Shown here in pieces: positions 35,138-44,059 of a stretch of 57,319 bases of DNA; positions within the stretch are counted from its first letter, which is position 1; the number at the start of each line of letters is the position of its first letter. The notes beneath the pieces are model-generated. The model did no database searches. It was not told the origin of the DNA and saw only the letters and a list, made by a program, of their open reading frames with translations. Both the position numbers and the translations under genes were made by a program. The stretch spans positions 1 through 57,319 of the forward strand of contig NZ_JAGGOZ010000038.1 of NCBI RefSeq assembly GCF_018614075.1, written 5' to 3'. This DNA comes from Streptomyces sp. ISL-94. Its GTDB lineage: Bacteria > Actinomycetota > Actinomycetes > Streptomycetales > Streptomycetaceae.

Positions 35138-36256
35138 TTAGTCGACCATGCCCCAGGCGGCAGCGGTGCTGGTGCCGTCCCAACCATCACCGTTCTGCCA
35201 AATCGCGGCGATACCTTGGTCCTCGAGGTAGGGGGCGTATACGCCTATGTCCTCGGAGAACAGGCCTATGAGGTGAGGAGCAGCAAGCCGCTGCTCTCGA
35301 TAGAGGAAGTAGCTGTACTCGCGAAGTTGCGCTACGGCTTCGCGTACAGCTTCGGCCGCGTCCCCCTGCCTGATGACTTTGACCTCTACGAGCCACTCCG
35401 GGGCACCCTCGTCCGCAACATCACCCTGCCGGAGAATCAGATCCTTGGGGTGGATCCGCAGGTTCGTCGGCGTGAAGTCTCGAGTCACGATGTACGCGCC
35501 AAAGTCTCGGATCAACGCCTCATGCTTCTGGCTCTTCAACTGCTGCCGGGCAGCGATGTTCGCCACGTATCCGCTGCTGTTTCGGGGCTTGAACCCAGTC
35601 GACGCCGCCATCGCACGCGTCTCAATGCCCTGCCAGGAACCTGGAAGCTCTCGATCGTCTTGATCTTCCTCCCTGGCAGCACGCCAAGCAGCATCAGCGG
35701 CAGCAGCGCGCTGCAGTAGGTTTTCTGCCACACGTAGATCCTGCTGAAGCTGTCCCTCAACAGGCAGGTTGTCCGCCTCGTACCGGCGAGCTACAACGCT
35801 CGCCGCTTCATACGACTCGGGGCGATCGCCACGACCAAACAACGGGCGATGGTTCCACTGCTCGACCAGGCTTGACGGAAGCGACCCCTGTAGTCTCACG
35901 GCCTGCCGCTCAAGATGCGTGAGGAAAGCTTTCTTCTCTTTGATCTTTTCGCTTAGGTCAGTGACCCCCTGCTGCAGGGTCAGCGTCACAGACGTGAGAT
36001 CCGTACTGAAAATGTAGGCAAGGTACAGACCAGCCTTTGGGTCTCTATTGATCTCCGGGTCAAAGACCCCAATCCATGGCGCACTGGCCGCGCTTCCCTT
36101 ACCGCCGAACCCGGCAACATCCCAGCCCTCCCGCACCCCGAGATCGGTGCGGCTGGACACTGCTCGAAGAGCCTTCTGGCCGACTACGTCTGCACCCGTG
36201 CCAGCCTTCTGCTCATAAGTCTGCGCTACCTCAAGGAGCAACTCCCGCATCGTCAT
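35138..36256 (-). CDS. MrcB-N (DUF3578) domain plus PD-(D/E)XK nuclease, solo restriction-like protein
   Basis: A 372-residue protein. The first ~170 residues match the MrcB N-terminal type domain (DUF3578), with AASAPWIGVFDPEINRDPKA and GLYLAYIFSTDLTSVTLTLQ as clear landmarks. That fold is used by restriction systems to bind modified DNA. The C-terminal ~120 residues hold a nuclease core: Asp272, Glu291-Val-Lys293 and Gln310-x3-Tyr314 (QLREY). No GTPase, McrC or methyltransferase gene is adjacent. Base composition is visibly less GC-rich than neighbours, which suggests transfer. It is probably a stand-alone, modification-dependent defence nuclease. Confidence 0.83.
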   Translation of the reverse strand: MTMRELLLEVAQTYEQKAGTGADVVGQKALRAVSSRTDLGVREGWDVAGFGGKGSAASAPWIGVFDPEINRDPKAGLYLAYIFSTDLTSVTLTLQQGVTDLSEKIKEKKAFLTHLERQAVRLQGSLPSSLVEQWNHRPLFGRGDRPESYEAASVVARRYEADNLPVEGQLQQDLRVAENLLQRAAAADAAWRAAREEDQDDRELPGSWQGIETRAMAASTGFKPRNSSGYVANIAARQQLKSQKHEALIRDFGAYIVTRDFTPTNLRIHPKDLILRQGDVADEGAPEWLVEVKVIRQGDAAEAVREAVAQLREYSYFLYREQRLAAPHLIGLFSEDIGVYAPYLEDQGIAAIWQNGDGWDGTSTAAAWGMVD

Positions 36257-36357
36257 GGCCTGACGCTATGCAGAGATCAACACCCGTCGATCCCTACCGA
36301 TCATTTCTGGCCCACAACTGGCTCGATCTCGACGCCCCTCATGCGCGACACCCCCGT

Positions 36358-36382
36358 GCCCGGGCCGTCAGGTGGCCCGGGC
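36358..36382. terminator. Stem-loop between convergent/tandem units
   Basis: Perfect 9-bp stem GCCCGGGCC/GGCCCGGGC around a 7-base loop, after the DUF559-like gene (minus strand). No T-run is evident. Confidence 0.6.
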
Positions 36383-36415
36383 CGGTCGCGACCCCTCGAA
36401 CACTTCTCCATTCGG

Positions 36416-37420
36416 CTAGAGCCTCCCTTCCAGCGGTAATGAAAGTTGGACGTGACCACGGGCCATGATCGTCGGTGGGGTGGGGCGGGAAGCGGCCAGG
36501 GTCAGGAGGGTGCGGAGGGCCGCCAGGACTTCCGTGGGGGTGTCGCGGATTATCGAGGGGGTCGCGCTGACCACCAGGATGCCGTGGGATTCCAGGCGGA
36601 GGCGGCGGCGCAGGGTGGCGTGCCAGGCGTCGCGCGTGTAGTGGTACTCCGCCGAGTCGATCTCCAGGGCGACGCCCTCGTCGGGCCAGTAGGCGTCGGG
36701 GCTGGCCAGGAAGGTGCCGTCGGGCGTGTGGAGGCGGGCGTTCCACAGGGGGGTCGGGAGGTCCGTCGCCGTGAGGGTGTCGCGGGCCTGGGCCTCGGCG
36801 ATCGAGCGGACTCCGGCGAGCAGTTCCGCAGCGGCCGTGCGGATCGCGGGGCGGGTGAGGAGGCGGGAGGCGCGGAGTTCGGTGTGCAGGTCCTGCGGGT
36901 GGCACCAGCCGGCCTGGACGACGTGGGCCAGGGTCGAGCGGATGCGGTCGGGGTCCTCGGCGCGGGAGGCGAAGTCGGCCGCCGCCCGGACCGGGCGGGT
37001 GCTGGGGATGCCGGAGACGGTGATGGTGCGCGGCCAGCGGGAGGTCGGCAGCGGCCGGACCTCCGGGGTGCCGGTGAGGCGGCGCGGGGCGCGGATCAGG
37101 ACGTCGGCCGGGGTGGGCGGGGCGTCGCGGATGCCGAGGAGGGCGAGGGCGGCGCCGCCGGTGAGGACGGCCGTGTCGCCGGAGAGGGGGTCAGCGGCCG
37201 GCTCGGCGGCGTACAGGACGGCGGAGAGGGCGCGTTGCCGGTGGTCCGGGGGCCCGGTCTGGAGGAGGTAGACCCGGGGCAGCAGGCGCTGCCAGGGGCC
37301 GCCGGGGCGGGTCCGGGAGGTGATCGTGCCGCCGGGGACGCCGGCGGTGGTGAGCTGGTGGCGCGTGGCCAGGTTGAGTTGGCGGCGCGGCGCGCCGGAC
37401 TGCTGCGGGGTGATCATCAT
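36416..37420 (-). CDS. AbiEi-like HTH protein with DUF559-like nuclease domain
   Basis: A 334-residue protein. The start (NLATRHQLTTAGVPGGTITS, RLLPRVYLLQTGPPDHRQR) is the winged-helix and first beta segment common to AbiEi-type antitoxins and related proteins. A middle part (LTGGAALALLGIRDAPPTPA and DVLIRAPRRLTG) follows. The last ~100 residues look like a DUF559/Vsr-type PD-(D/E)XK fold: PDAYWPDEGVALEIDSAEYH with Glu-x-Asp, then WHATLRRRLRLESHGILVVS. No AbiEii toxin gene is next to it. It lies beside the MrcB-N nuclease gene, forming a small defence-like patch. Confidence 0.78.
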   Translation of the reverse strand: MMITPQQSGAPRRQLNLATRHQLTTAGVPGGTITSRTRPGGPWQRLLPRVYLLQTGPPDHRQRALSAVLYAAEPAADPLSGDTAVLTGGAALALLGIRDAPPTPADVLIRAPRRLTGTPEVRPLPTSRWPRTITVSGIPSTRPVRAAADFASRAEDPDRIRSTLAHVVQAGWCHPQDLHTELRASRLLTRPAIRTAAAELLAGVRSIAEAQARDTLTATDLPTPLWNARLHTPDGTFLASPDAYWPDEGVALEIDSAEYHYTRDAWHATLRRRLRLESHGILVVSATPSIIRDTPTEVLAALRTLLTLAASRPTPPTIMARGHVQLSLPLEGRL

Positions 37421-37652
37421 GCGGCCGGTATGCCCGGCCCCGTCGGGAAGACACCTTCGCCGGGGCGTGCCTTCCCGAGGAGGTCGGGGCGCGCGGCCCT
37501 GGACGGGCGGCAGGGGTCAGGGTCGCTCGCACGGGATTCCGCAATGCCGTGGATCGCGAGGGGGACGTCTGTGACCGGCGACGACCCGGCGAGCGAGCGT
37601 GCGTGCGTGCGTGCCGGGCCCCGTCGGCCAGGAGGGACTTGGAGGCCACGGG

Positions 37653-38189
37653 CTAGCGGTTCGGGTGGTCCGGGGAGAGGAAGACGATGACGCCCGTCTC
37701 CGTGCCGGGGCGGGCCGCGACCTCGTGCCAGCCCAGGCGGCGGTAGGTGGCCACGGTGTCGCGTGCGAGGCGGGAGGTCAGCAGCCAGGCCCGCCGGTCC
37801 GGGGCGTCGGCGGTGATCTCGGTGAGCAGGGCCCGGCCGGTGCCGCGGCCGCGCGCGTAGGGGCGTACGGCGAGTTCGTCGACCTCCAGCGCGCCGGTCA
37901 GGAGCTCCTTCACGCGGTCCGGGCCGAGTTGCGCGGCGACCTGCGCGTACGCCCGGTTCTTCGGGAAGGCGGCCGGTGTGACCCAGCCCGTGGCGAAGCC
38001 GTCGATGCCGGTTTCGGACTGGGCGAGGGCCGTACGGAATCCTCGGCGCCGGGCGTCGGTCTGGAGGCGGGTCGCGAACTGGCGAATGGTTTCTTCGTCC
38101 TCGTTCCACGGCGGGGCGGCGAAGACGTCGGCGTAGGCGTCGACCAGTTCGTCCGCGAGGTCGAGGACGGCCTGTCCGTAGCAGATCAC
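37653..38189 (-). CDS. GNAT family N-acetyltransferase
   Basis: A 178-residue acetyltransferase from GTG 38189. The acetyl-CoA site is seen in LEVDELAVRPYARGRGTGRALLTEI in two parts: strand VDELAVRP and the pyrophosphate loop RGRGTGRALL. The later WLLTSRLARDTVATYRRLGW and the final EVAARPGTETGVIVFL strand complete the fold. The N-terminal helix AYADVFAAPPWNEDEETI is usual for this subgroup. Substrate unknown. Confidence 0.88.
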   Translation of the reverse strand: MICYGQAVLDLADELVDAYADVFAAPPWNEDEETIRQFATRLQTDARRRGFRTALAQSETGIDGFATGWVTPAAFPKNRAYAQVAAQLGPDRVKELLTGALEVDELAVRPYARGRGTGRALLTEITADAPDRRAWLLTSRLARDTVATYRRLGWHEVAARPGTETGVIVFLSPDHPNR

Positions 38190-38377
38190 GATGTCCAGGC
38201 TCCTGATGTCGGGGGGGGTGCGGGGTGAGTGGGGGTGGAATTTCCTCTTTGGGTGGGGAGAGTGAATTTATGCGCTTCGGGTTCCCGGCGGCGCACATCG
38301 CACGGATCCGGCGAGTATGCGACAAATCCCCTCCTCGCCCTCCGTATCGGGACACCCCGCGCCCGCGTTGAGCAGGC

Positions 38378-38557
38378 GTGGAGAGACTGCTTCGGGCGGC
38401 CGGCCGGTGCGCCCTCGCCTTCCTTCTGGTCCTGGGCCTCGTGGCGCTGCTGCCTCGGGCCCTGCGGGACGCGGTGCCGGACGCCGTGATCGGCGGCGCC
38501 GTGGTCGTGGTGGTGTGGGTGCTGGGCGCCCGCCGGGTCGCCGGACGGCCGCGTTAG
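38378..38557 (+). CDS. Small membrane protein (59 aa)
   Basis: A frame from GTG 38378 to TAG 38557 encoding a 59-residue protein with two hydrophobic helices (CALAFLLVLGLVALLP and VIGGAVVVVVWVLGA) and a basic tail. Third codon positions are G or C throughout. It ends 33 bases before another small membrane-protein gene on the same strand. The ribosome site is weak. Function unknown. Confidence 0.45.
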   Translation: MERLLRAAGRCALAFLLVLGLVALLPRALRDAVPDAVIGGAVVVVVWVLGARRVAGRPR

Positions 38558-38590
38558 CCTCGTAGCACCAGAGGAGACAGGGAGTTGGAC

Positions 38591-38890
38591 ATGGCGCGGG
38601 TACCGAGTTCCGTGGTGGCGGCGGCCGGGCTGGTCGGCGGGTACGCCGTCGCCCGGTGGACGAAGAAGCGGCCCCTGGGCGGGGTCGTCCTCGGCGCCGC
38701 CGGGCTCGCGGCCGGGCGGGAGTGGCACCGGCAGGGCGGGGCGCCGGCGGCGGCCGGGCTCGGGGCGCTGTACCTCGCCGGCTTCGCGGGCGCGCACCCG
38801 CTCGCCAAGAAGGTCGGGGCGTGGCCGGCCGTCTTCGGCGCCGCGGGGGTCGTGGCCGCCGCGTCCTGGGCCGTCGCCGACCGCGGCTGA
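38591..38890 (+). CDS. Small hydrophobic hypothetical protein (99 aa)
   Basis: Starts at ATG 38591 with GGGAG eight bases upstream. The product is Gly/Ala-rich with three weakly hydrophobic helices (SSVVAAAGLVGGYAVARW, GGVVLGAAGLAAG, WPAVFGAAGVVAAASWAVA) and short basic loops, as in small membrane proteins of unknown function common in streptomycetes. The stop is followed at once by a 21-bp minisatellite. Confidence 0.7.
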   Translation: MARVPSSVVAAAGLVGGYAVARWTKKRPLGGVVLGAAGLAAGREWHRQGGAPAAAGLGALYLAGFAGAHPLAKKVGAWPAVFGAAGVVAAASWAVADRG

Positions 38891-39042
38891 CCGGGGCTGC
38901 TCGCGGCGGACCGGGGCTGGGCTGTTTCACGGCTGACCGGGGCTGGTTCACGGCTGACCGGGGCTGGTTCACGGCTGACCGGGGCTGGTTCACGGCTGAC
39001 CGGGGCTGATTCGCGGCTGACCCGGGGCTCGCCGCGGCTGAC
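38885..39042. repeat. 21-bp minisatellite
   Basis: Tandem units of GGCTGACCGGGGCTGGTTCAC start at 38931, 38952, 38973 and 38994 and are nearly exact; diverged units flank them on both sides. There are no unique spacers between units, so this is not a CRISPR array. Confidence 0.92.
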
Positions 39043-39157
39043 CACGACTGGGCCCCGCCGGCCGCCACAGGGCGCGACTCACCGCGGCCGACCGCGCCTG
39101 GTTGCCGCCGCCCGCGAGCGAGCGACCGCCCACCCGCCCGCCGAGCCTGCTGCTGCC

Positions 39158-40492
39158 CTACGCCCCCAACGCGCGCGACACCGTGTAGATCAGCAGGCCC
39201 GCCAGGGCGCCGACCACCGTGCCGTTGATGCGGATGAACTGCAGGTCGCGGCCGATGTGGGCCTCGATCTTGCGGGAGGTGTGCTCGGCGTCCCAGCCCG
39301 CCACCGTCTCGGTGATCAGGGAGGTGATCTCGGTCCGGTAGGTGGTCACGACGTAGACGACCGCGCCCTCGATCCAGCCCTCCACCTTCCGCTGGAGCCG
39401 CCCGTCGGTGGCGAGCCGCGCGCCCAGGGACAGCAGCGAGGAGCGCACCCGCAGGCGCAGCTCGCTCTGCTCGTCCTCCGCCGCCGAGATGATCATCGAG
39501 CGGACCGCCGACCAGGCGGAGGCGATGACGTCCTGGACCTCGTCGCGCGCCAGTATCTCGGACTTGAGGCGTTCGACACGGGCCCGGGTCTCCGTATCCG
39601 ACTGGAGGTCGGCCGCGAAGTCCGTCAGGAAGCGGTCGACCGCACTGCGCGCCGGGTGCTCCGGCATGTCCCGCATCTCGGTGACGAAGCGCAGCAGCTC
39701 CTTGTAGACGCGCTCGCCGACCTTGCGGTCCACGAAGCGCGGCGTCCAGCCGGGGGCGCCGCCCTGGACGGCGTCCGAGATCGAGTCCCCGTGCGTGACC
39801 AGCCAGTCGGCCGCGCGGGCGCACACGAGGTCGACGGCCCGGTGGTGCCCGCCGTCCGCGACGACCCTCTCCAGGGTCTTGCCGATGCCCGGTGCGATCT
39901 CGGCCGTCTCGGCGCGCCGCGTGATGGCCTCGCCCACGACGGCCTGTACGTCGGAATCGCGCAGCACGGTCAGGGCTCCGCGCAGCGCGGTGGCCAGTTC
40001 CGCGGTGACCCGGTCCGCGTGGGCGGGCTCGGCCAGCCAGGCGCCGAGGCGGCCGCCGATGCCGAGGGCGTGCAGGCGGGCCCGGACGACATCGGAGGAG
40101 AGGAAGTTCTCCCCGACGAACTCCCCGAGGGAGATGCCGAGCTGGTCCTTCTTGGTCGGGATGATCGCGGTGTGCGGAATGGGCAGGCCGAGGGGGCGCC
40201 GGAAGAGCGCGGTGACGGCGAACCAGTCCGCGAGCGCGCCGACCATGCCGGCCTCGGCGGCGGCCGCGACGTAGGCGGCCCAGCCGCCCGCGCCCCAGGC
40301 GTGCTGGGCGTACTTGGCCAGTACGTAGACCAGCGCGACCAGGATCAGCAGGCCGGTCGCGGTGGTCTTCATCCGGCGGACACCGCGGCGGCGCTCCTCG
40401 TCGGCGGCGCTGAACACGAACACTCCGCGCGCGGGCGCCGTCGGCGGCTCCGCCGGCGGGGCGGCTCCTCTGGTGCTGGTGCGGTCGCTCAT
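39158..40492 (-). CDS. DUF445 family membrane protein
   Basis: A 444-residue protein with a membrane helix near residues 45-60 (TGLLILVALVYVLA), the DUF445 signature GMVGALADWFAVTALFRRPL and IPHTAIIPTKKDQLG, and a second helix at the C-terminus (GTVVGALAGLLIYTVSRAL). The large region between is helical and presumably extracytoplasmic or cytosolic as one domain. This is the usual length and layout of DUF445/YjiN-type proteins. Start ATG 40492 has AGGA five bases upstream. Function of the family is unknown. Confidence 0.9.
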   Translation of the reverse strand: MSDRTSTRGAAPPAEPPTAPARGVFVFSAADEERRRGVRRMKTTATGLLILVALVYVLAKYAQHAWGAGGWAAYVAAAAEAGMVGALADWFAVTALFRRPLGLPIPHTAIIPTKKDQLGISLGEFVGENFLSSDVVRARLHALGIGGRLGAWLAEPAHADRVTAELATALRGALTVLRDSDVQAVVGEAITRRAETAEIAPGIGKTLERVVADGGHHRAVDLVCARAADWLVTHGDSISDAVQGGAPGWTPRFVDRKVGERVYKELLRFVTEMRDMPEHPARSAVDRFLTDFAADLQSDTETRARVERLKSEILARDEVQDVIASAWSAVRSMIISAAEDEQSELRLRVRSSLLSLGARLATDGRLQRKVEGWIEGAVVYVVTTYRTEITSLITETVAGWDAEHTSRKIEAHIGRDLQFIRINGTVVGALAGLLIYTVSRALGA

Positions 40493-40641
40493 GTGGTCCT
40501 GCCTTCCCCGGGGGCGCCGGTTTTGTCTGCACAGCATCCGACTATTGGGAGGCGGCAGGAGTTCCCGGCACGCCGTTTCGCTCCCCCGGAGGGGTTGCGG
40601 GTCCCGTCCCCGGCCGGGGCTTGCGACGCACCGCGGCCGCC

Positions 40642-41310
40642 CTACAGCTCCTTGCGCCGGGGGCCGCCGTCCAAGGGGCGCCTGGGGTGCTTGACCTTGA
40701 TCTCCACGCCGCCCCAGAAGGCGAAGCCGGTCACGACCACCCGCGGGGCGCCCGGCTGGGCCGGACCCGGGCCGTCGGCCTGGTCGAAGGCGCCCATCAG
40801 GCCGAAGCCCCGTACGTCGACCTCCACGCCCGGCGGCACCGTGATCTGGATGCCGCCCATGATCGCGACGCAGTTGATCACGACCTCGCGCTGCGCGAAG
40901 TTCGCCTCGCGCAGGTCCAGCTCCCCACCGCCCCAGAACGCCACCGCGTCGAAGCGGGCGGGCACCGTCCAGTGGCCCTTGCGCTGGAACCCCGACATGA
41001 CGGCGACGGCCGTCGCGGAGGTGCCTGTACCGCCGATCCGGGCCGGCCACCCCGAACCCGAGCCGGAGGCCGAGGCAGAGGCGGCCACCGGCGCAGACAT
41101 CGGCATCGGCGCCGCCGGCAGGTCCCTGGTCAGCGGTTCCAGTTCCGCGTACGTGCGGGACTTGTACGCCGCCTCCAGCCGCTCCTCGAATTCCTCCATG
41201 TCGAGCCGGCCCTCGGCGACGGCGTCCCGCAGACGCTCCACCACCCGGTCCCGGTCCGCATCCGACGCCCTCAGTTCCGGCAACGGCTTCTCCGGCCGCT
41301 CGTCACTCAT
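40642..41310 (-). CDS. DUF1707 domain protein with cell-wall-active (LiaF-like) C-terminus
   Basis: A 222-residue protein from ATG 41310. The opening ELRASDADRDRVVERLRDAV, AEGRLDMEEFEERLEAAYKS is the DUF1707 (SHOCT-like) domain. After a linker comes a beta-helix-like domain with repeated FWGGGELDL, IMGGIQITVPPGVEV and FAFWGGVEIKV, as in LiaF-type cell-wall-active response proteins. No membrane segment is seen. It is probably a cytosolic sensor or regulator linked to envelope stress, by family analogy only. Confidence 0.87.
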   Translation of the reverse strand: MSDERPEKPLPELRASDADRDRVVERLRDAVAEGRLDMEEFEERLEAAYKSRTYAELEPLTRDLPAAPMPMSAPVAASASASGSGSGWPARIGGTGTSATAVAVMSGFQRKGHWTVPARFDAVAFWGGGELDLREANFAQREVVINCVAIMGGIQITVPPGVEVDVRGFGLMGAFDQADGPGPAQPGAPRVVVTGFAFWGGVEIKVKHPRRPLDGGPRRKEL

Positions 41311-41391
41311 GCGCACCAGACTATGCAGGGTTCCAGGGGAGTTGCAGGGCCCGGCCCCCACTCCTCCCCCGGCTTCTCCCTGATTTTTCCC

Positions 41392-42354
41392 TCAGCCCCG
41401 CCCCGCGTACATCCGCGCGATCACGTCCTCGATGTCCGGCTCCCGCACCGACAGGTCCACCAGCGGATACCGCGCCGCCACCTCCGCGACCAGCGGCGCC
41501 GCCGAGGCCCCCGCCGGGAACGCCAGCCACTGCCGCGGCCCGTCCACCTTCACCACCCGCGCGCCCGCCAGCTCGATCGGCGCCAGCTCCCGCTCCAGGT
41601 CCACCACCAGGGTCCGTTCGCCGTCCCCGACCGAGTGCAGCCCGCCCAGCGGCCCGTCGTACACCAGCCGCCCGTGGTCGATCACCATCACCCGCTCGCA
41701 CAACTGCTCGATGTCCTGGAGGTCGTGCGTGGTCAGCAGCACCGTCGTCCCGAGCTCCTCGTTCAGCTGCCGCAGGAACCCCCGCACCTTCGCCTTGCTG
41801 ACCACGTCCAGCCCGATCGTCGGCTCGTCCAGGTACAGCACGTCCGGGTCGTGCAGCAGCGCCGCCGCGATGTCCCCCCGCATCCGCTGCCCCAGCGACA
41901 GCTGCCGTACCGGTACGTCGAGCAGCTCGGCCAGGTCGAGACGGTCCACGCAGCGCTCCAGGTTCTCCCGGTACCGCGCCGCCGGGATCCGGTACATCCG
42001 CCGCATCAGCCCGTACGAGTCCTTCAGCGGCAGGTCCCACCACAGCGTCGTGCGCTGCCCGAAGACCACCCCGATCCGGTGCGCGAGCCGCATCCGCTCC
42101 CGCGCCGGGTCGATACCCGCCACCCGCAGCCGGCCCCCGCTCGGCGTCAGAATGCCGGTCAGCATCTTGATCGTGGTCGACTTCCCGGCGCCGTTGGGCC
42201 CGATGTAGCCCACCATCTCTCCGCGGGCCACCTCGAAGCCGATCCCGTCCACCGCCCTGACCTGGCGTTTCTCCCGCCGCCACAGCCCCACCCGGCGCCG
42301 TACGTCGAAGACCTTCTCCACCCCGTCCAGCGAGATCAGTGCCTCGGCCGCCAT
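41392..42354 (-). CDS. ABC exporter ATP-binding protein
   Basis: A 320-residue ATPase: Walker A GPNGAGKSTTIK (near residue 52), Q-loop VVFGQRTTLWW, signature LSLGQRMRGDIAAALL, Walker B VLYLDEPTIGLD and the H-loop TTHDLQ. The FGQRTTLWWDLPLKDSYGLM stretch and the 80-residue C-terminal extension mark the ABC-2 exporter branch that pairs with DUF990-type permeases. It is the last gene of a three-gene operon with two permeases, six bases after the second. Confidence 0.94.
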   Translation of the reverse strand: MAAEALISLDGVEKVFDVRRRVGLWRREKRQVRAVDGIGFEVARGEMVGYIGPNGAGKSTTIKMLTGILTPSGGRLRVAGIDPARERMRLAHRIGVVFGQRTTLWWDLPLKDSYGLMRRMYRIPAARYRENLERCVDRLDLAELLDVPVRQLSLGQRMRGDIAAALLHDPDVLYLDEPTIGLDVVSKAKVRGFLRQLNEELGTTVLLTTHDLQDIEQLCERVMVIDHGRLVYDGPLGGLHSVGDGERTLVVDLERELAPIELAGARVVKVDGPRQWLAFPAGASAAPLVAEVAARYPLVDLSVREPDIEDVIARMYAGRG

Positions 42355-42360
42355 TTGCGA

Positions 42361-43227
42361 TCAGCTCCCCGTGCTTCGGTACGAACGGACTCCCGCGCGC
42401 CACGCCAGCGACGCGGGCAAGAACACCGCGAAGGCCACCAGCGGGCTCGCGTACGCGACCCACTCCGGCAGCCCCAGCGGATCGGGCCGCCCCAGCACGT
42501 GCAGCGCCGGCAGCCAGTTGACGAAGGCCAGCGGAACCACGAAGGTCACCCCGCGCAGCAGCTCCTTCGCGAACACCGTCGGCGGGTACTGGAGCATCGT
42601 GCAGCCGCCGTAGGTGAAGGAGTTCTGCACCTCCGCCGCGTCCCCCGCCAGGAACTGGAACGCCGCCCCCGCCACCATCACCGCACCGAAGATCCCCGCC
42701 CCCGCCGTGATCATCACGGGCATCAGCAGCACCTTGCCGGCGGTCCATTCCACGTCCAGCACCGACACCGCCCAGGCCAGCACCCCCAGCCCCTGCACAC
42801 ACCGCCCCAGCCGGCGCAGCGCGAACCGGTCCGCCGCCACCTGCGCGAGTACCGGAACCGGGCGCACCAGCATCGTGTCGAGCGAACCGTCGCGGATCCG
42901 TGCGCCGATCCGGTGGGTGTTGCCCAGGAGGAGGTCCGCCAGGCCCAGGGAGGCCGTGCAGGACCCGTACAGCAGGGCGATCTCGGGCAGCGTGAAGCCG
43001 CCCAGGACGTCCACGTGCGAGAACATGATGGTGATCGCGACGAAGTCGAGGAGGGTGATCGCCGCGTTCCCGAAGGCCGACAGGAGGAACGACGTCCGGT
43101 ACGTCATCGTCGAGCGGATCCACATCGCCACGATCAGCCCGTAGCCGCGCACCCCCTCCAGCACGCGGTTGCGCCGGGGCAGCTCCAAGGCCGCGGGCGC
43201 CTCCCGCTCCAGCACCGCCTCAGCCAC
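42361..43227 (-). CDS. ABC-2 type permease (second subunit)
   Basis: A 288-residue protein from GTG 43227, overlapping the upstream permease stop by eight bases. About six membrane helices can be seen, for example ALLYGSCTASLGLADLLLGN and AGIFGAVMVAGAAFQFLAG. The RIGARIRDGSLDTMLVRPVP segment is the conserved cytosolic motif of ABC-2/DUF990 permeases. With the first permease and the ATPase it forms a heteromeric exporter; the cargo is unknown. Confidence 0.9.
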   Translation of the reverse strand: MAEAVLEREAPAALELPRRNRVLEGVRGYGLIVAMWIRSTMTYRTSFLLSAFGNAAITLLDFVAITIMFSHVDVLGGFTLPEIALLYGSCTASLGLADLLLGNTHRIGARIRDGSLDTMLVRPVPVLAQVAADRFALRRLGRCVQGLGVLAWAVSVLDVEWTAGKVLLMPVMITAGAGIFGAVMVAGAAFQFLAGDAAEVQNSFTYGGCTMLQYPPTVFAKELLRGVTFVVPLAFVNWLPALHVLGRPDPLGLPEWVAYASPLVAFAVFLPASLAWRAGVRSYRSTGS

Positions 43228-44059
43228 CCTGGACCACCACCTTCCGTGTCGCGGCCGACTGCAACAGCCGTCCCGCACCCAGCAGTACGAGCACCCACCC
43301 GGCCTGGAACACCAGCGCCTCCCCCGCGCCCCCGGCCCCCGCGTGCTTGCCCATCAGCACGTCCATCGGCACCTGCAGCATCGCCGCCCACGGCAGGGCC
43401 CGGACGAACTCGCCGAAGCCGCCCGGGAACACGGTCAGCGGCAGCAGCATCCCCGAGAAGAAGATGGAGACGACCGTGGCCACCATGTTGATCCCGGCCC
43501 CGTCCATCAGCCAGAAGGCCAGCAACCCCAGCAGGTAGCGCACCGCGAAGCTCACCACCAGCCCGAGCGTGACGGAGACCAGGAACAGCAGCCAGCGCAC
43601 CGGATCGGCGGGCAGCGCCAGCCGGAACACCAGCGCCCCGACCGCCAGCGGGACCACCCCCCGCCCCGCCAGCTGGAAGGCGGCCCGACCCAAGTCGGCG
43701 GCGAGCCACCACATCTGCAGGTCCGCCGGCCGGTACAGGTCGACGGCGATGTCCCCCGTACGGACACGCTCCTGCAGCTCCTCCTGGAAGCCGCCTCCGA
43801 TCAACGCCCCTGCGGCGAGCAGCGACTGGCTCACCCATACGAAGGTCAAGGCCTGCGCCTGGTCGTAGCCGCCGAGCCCGGGCCGTTCGTCCCACAGCGC
43901 GATGTACGTGTACGCGACGATGAAACCGAACACGGTGTTGGTGAACACCCCGGCCGCCGTCGCGATCCCGTAGGTCGCGTAGCGGCGGAATCCGCCTGCC
44001 GCGACGGCCAGGTAGAGCCGCACCCTCTCGCGCGTGGTGTGCCGCGCTCTCTGACGCAC
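43220..44059 (-). CDS. ABC-2 type permease (first subunit)
   Basis: A 279-residue permease with about six helices (IATAAGVFTNTVFGFIVAYT, SVTLGLVVSFAVRYLLGLLA, MVATVVSIFFSGMLLPLTVF). The EELQERVRTGDIAVDLYRPA segment matches the conserved loop of the partner permease. First gene of the exporter operon; its stop overlaps the next start within GGTGGCTGA. Promoter presumably lies in the 174-bp spacer shared with the divergent PBP gene. Confidence 0.9.
   Translation of the reverse strand: MRQRARHTTRERVRLYLAVAAGGFRRYATYGIATAAGVFTNTVFGFIVAYTYIALWDERPGLGGYDQAQALTFVWVSQSLLAAGALIGGGFQEELQERVRTGDIAVDLYRPADLQMWWLAADLGRAAFQLAGRGVVPLAVGALVFRLALPADPVRWLLFLVSVTLGLVVSFAVRYLLGLLAFWLMDGAGINMVATVVSIFFSGMLLPLTVFPGGFGEFVRALPWAAMLQVPMDVLMGKHAGAGGAGEALVFQAGWVLVLLGAGRLLQSAATRKVVVQGG

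Noticed and set aside
38885..39042. Possible CRISPR array in regularly spaced repeats
   Set aside because: The 21-bp units are directly contiguous with no unique spacers, and no cas genes are near.
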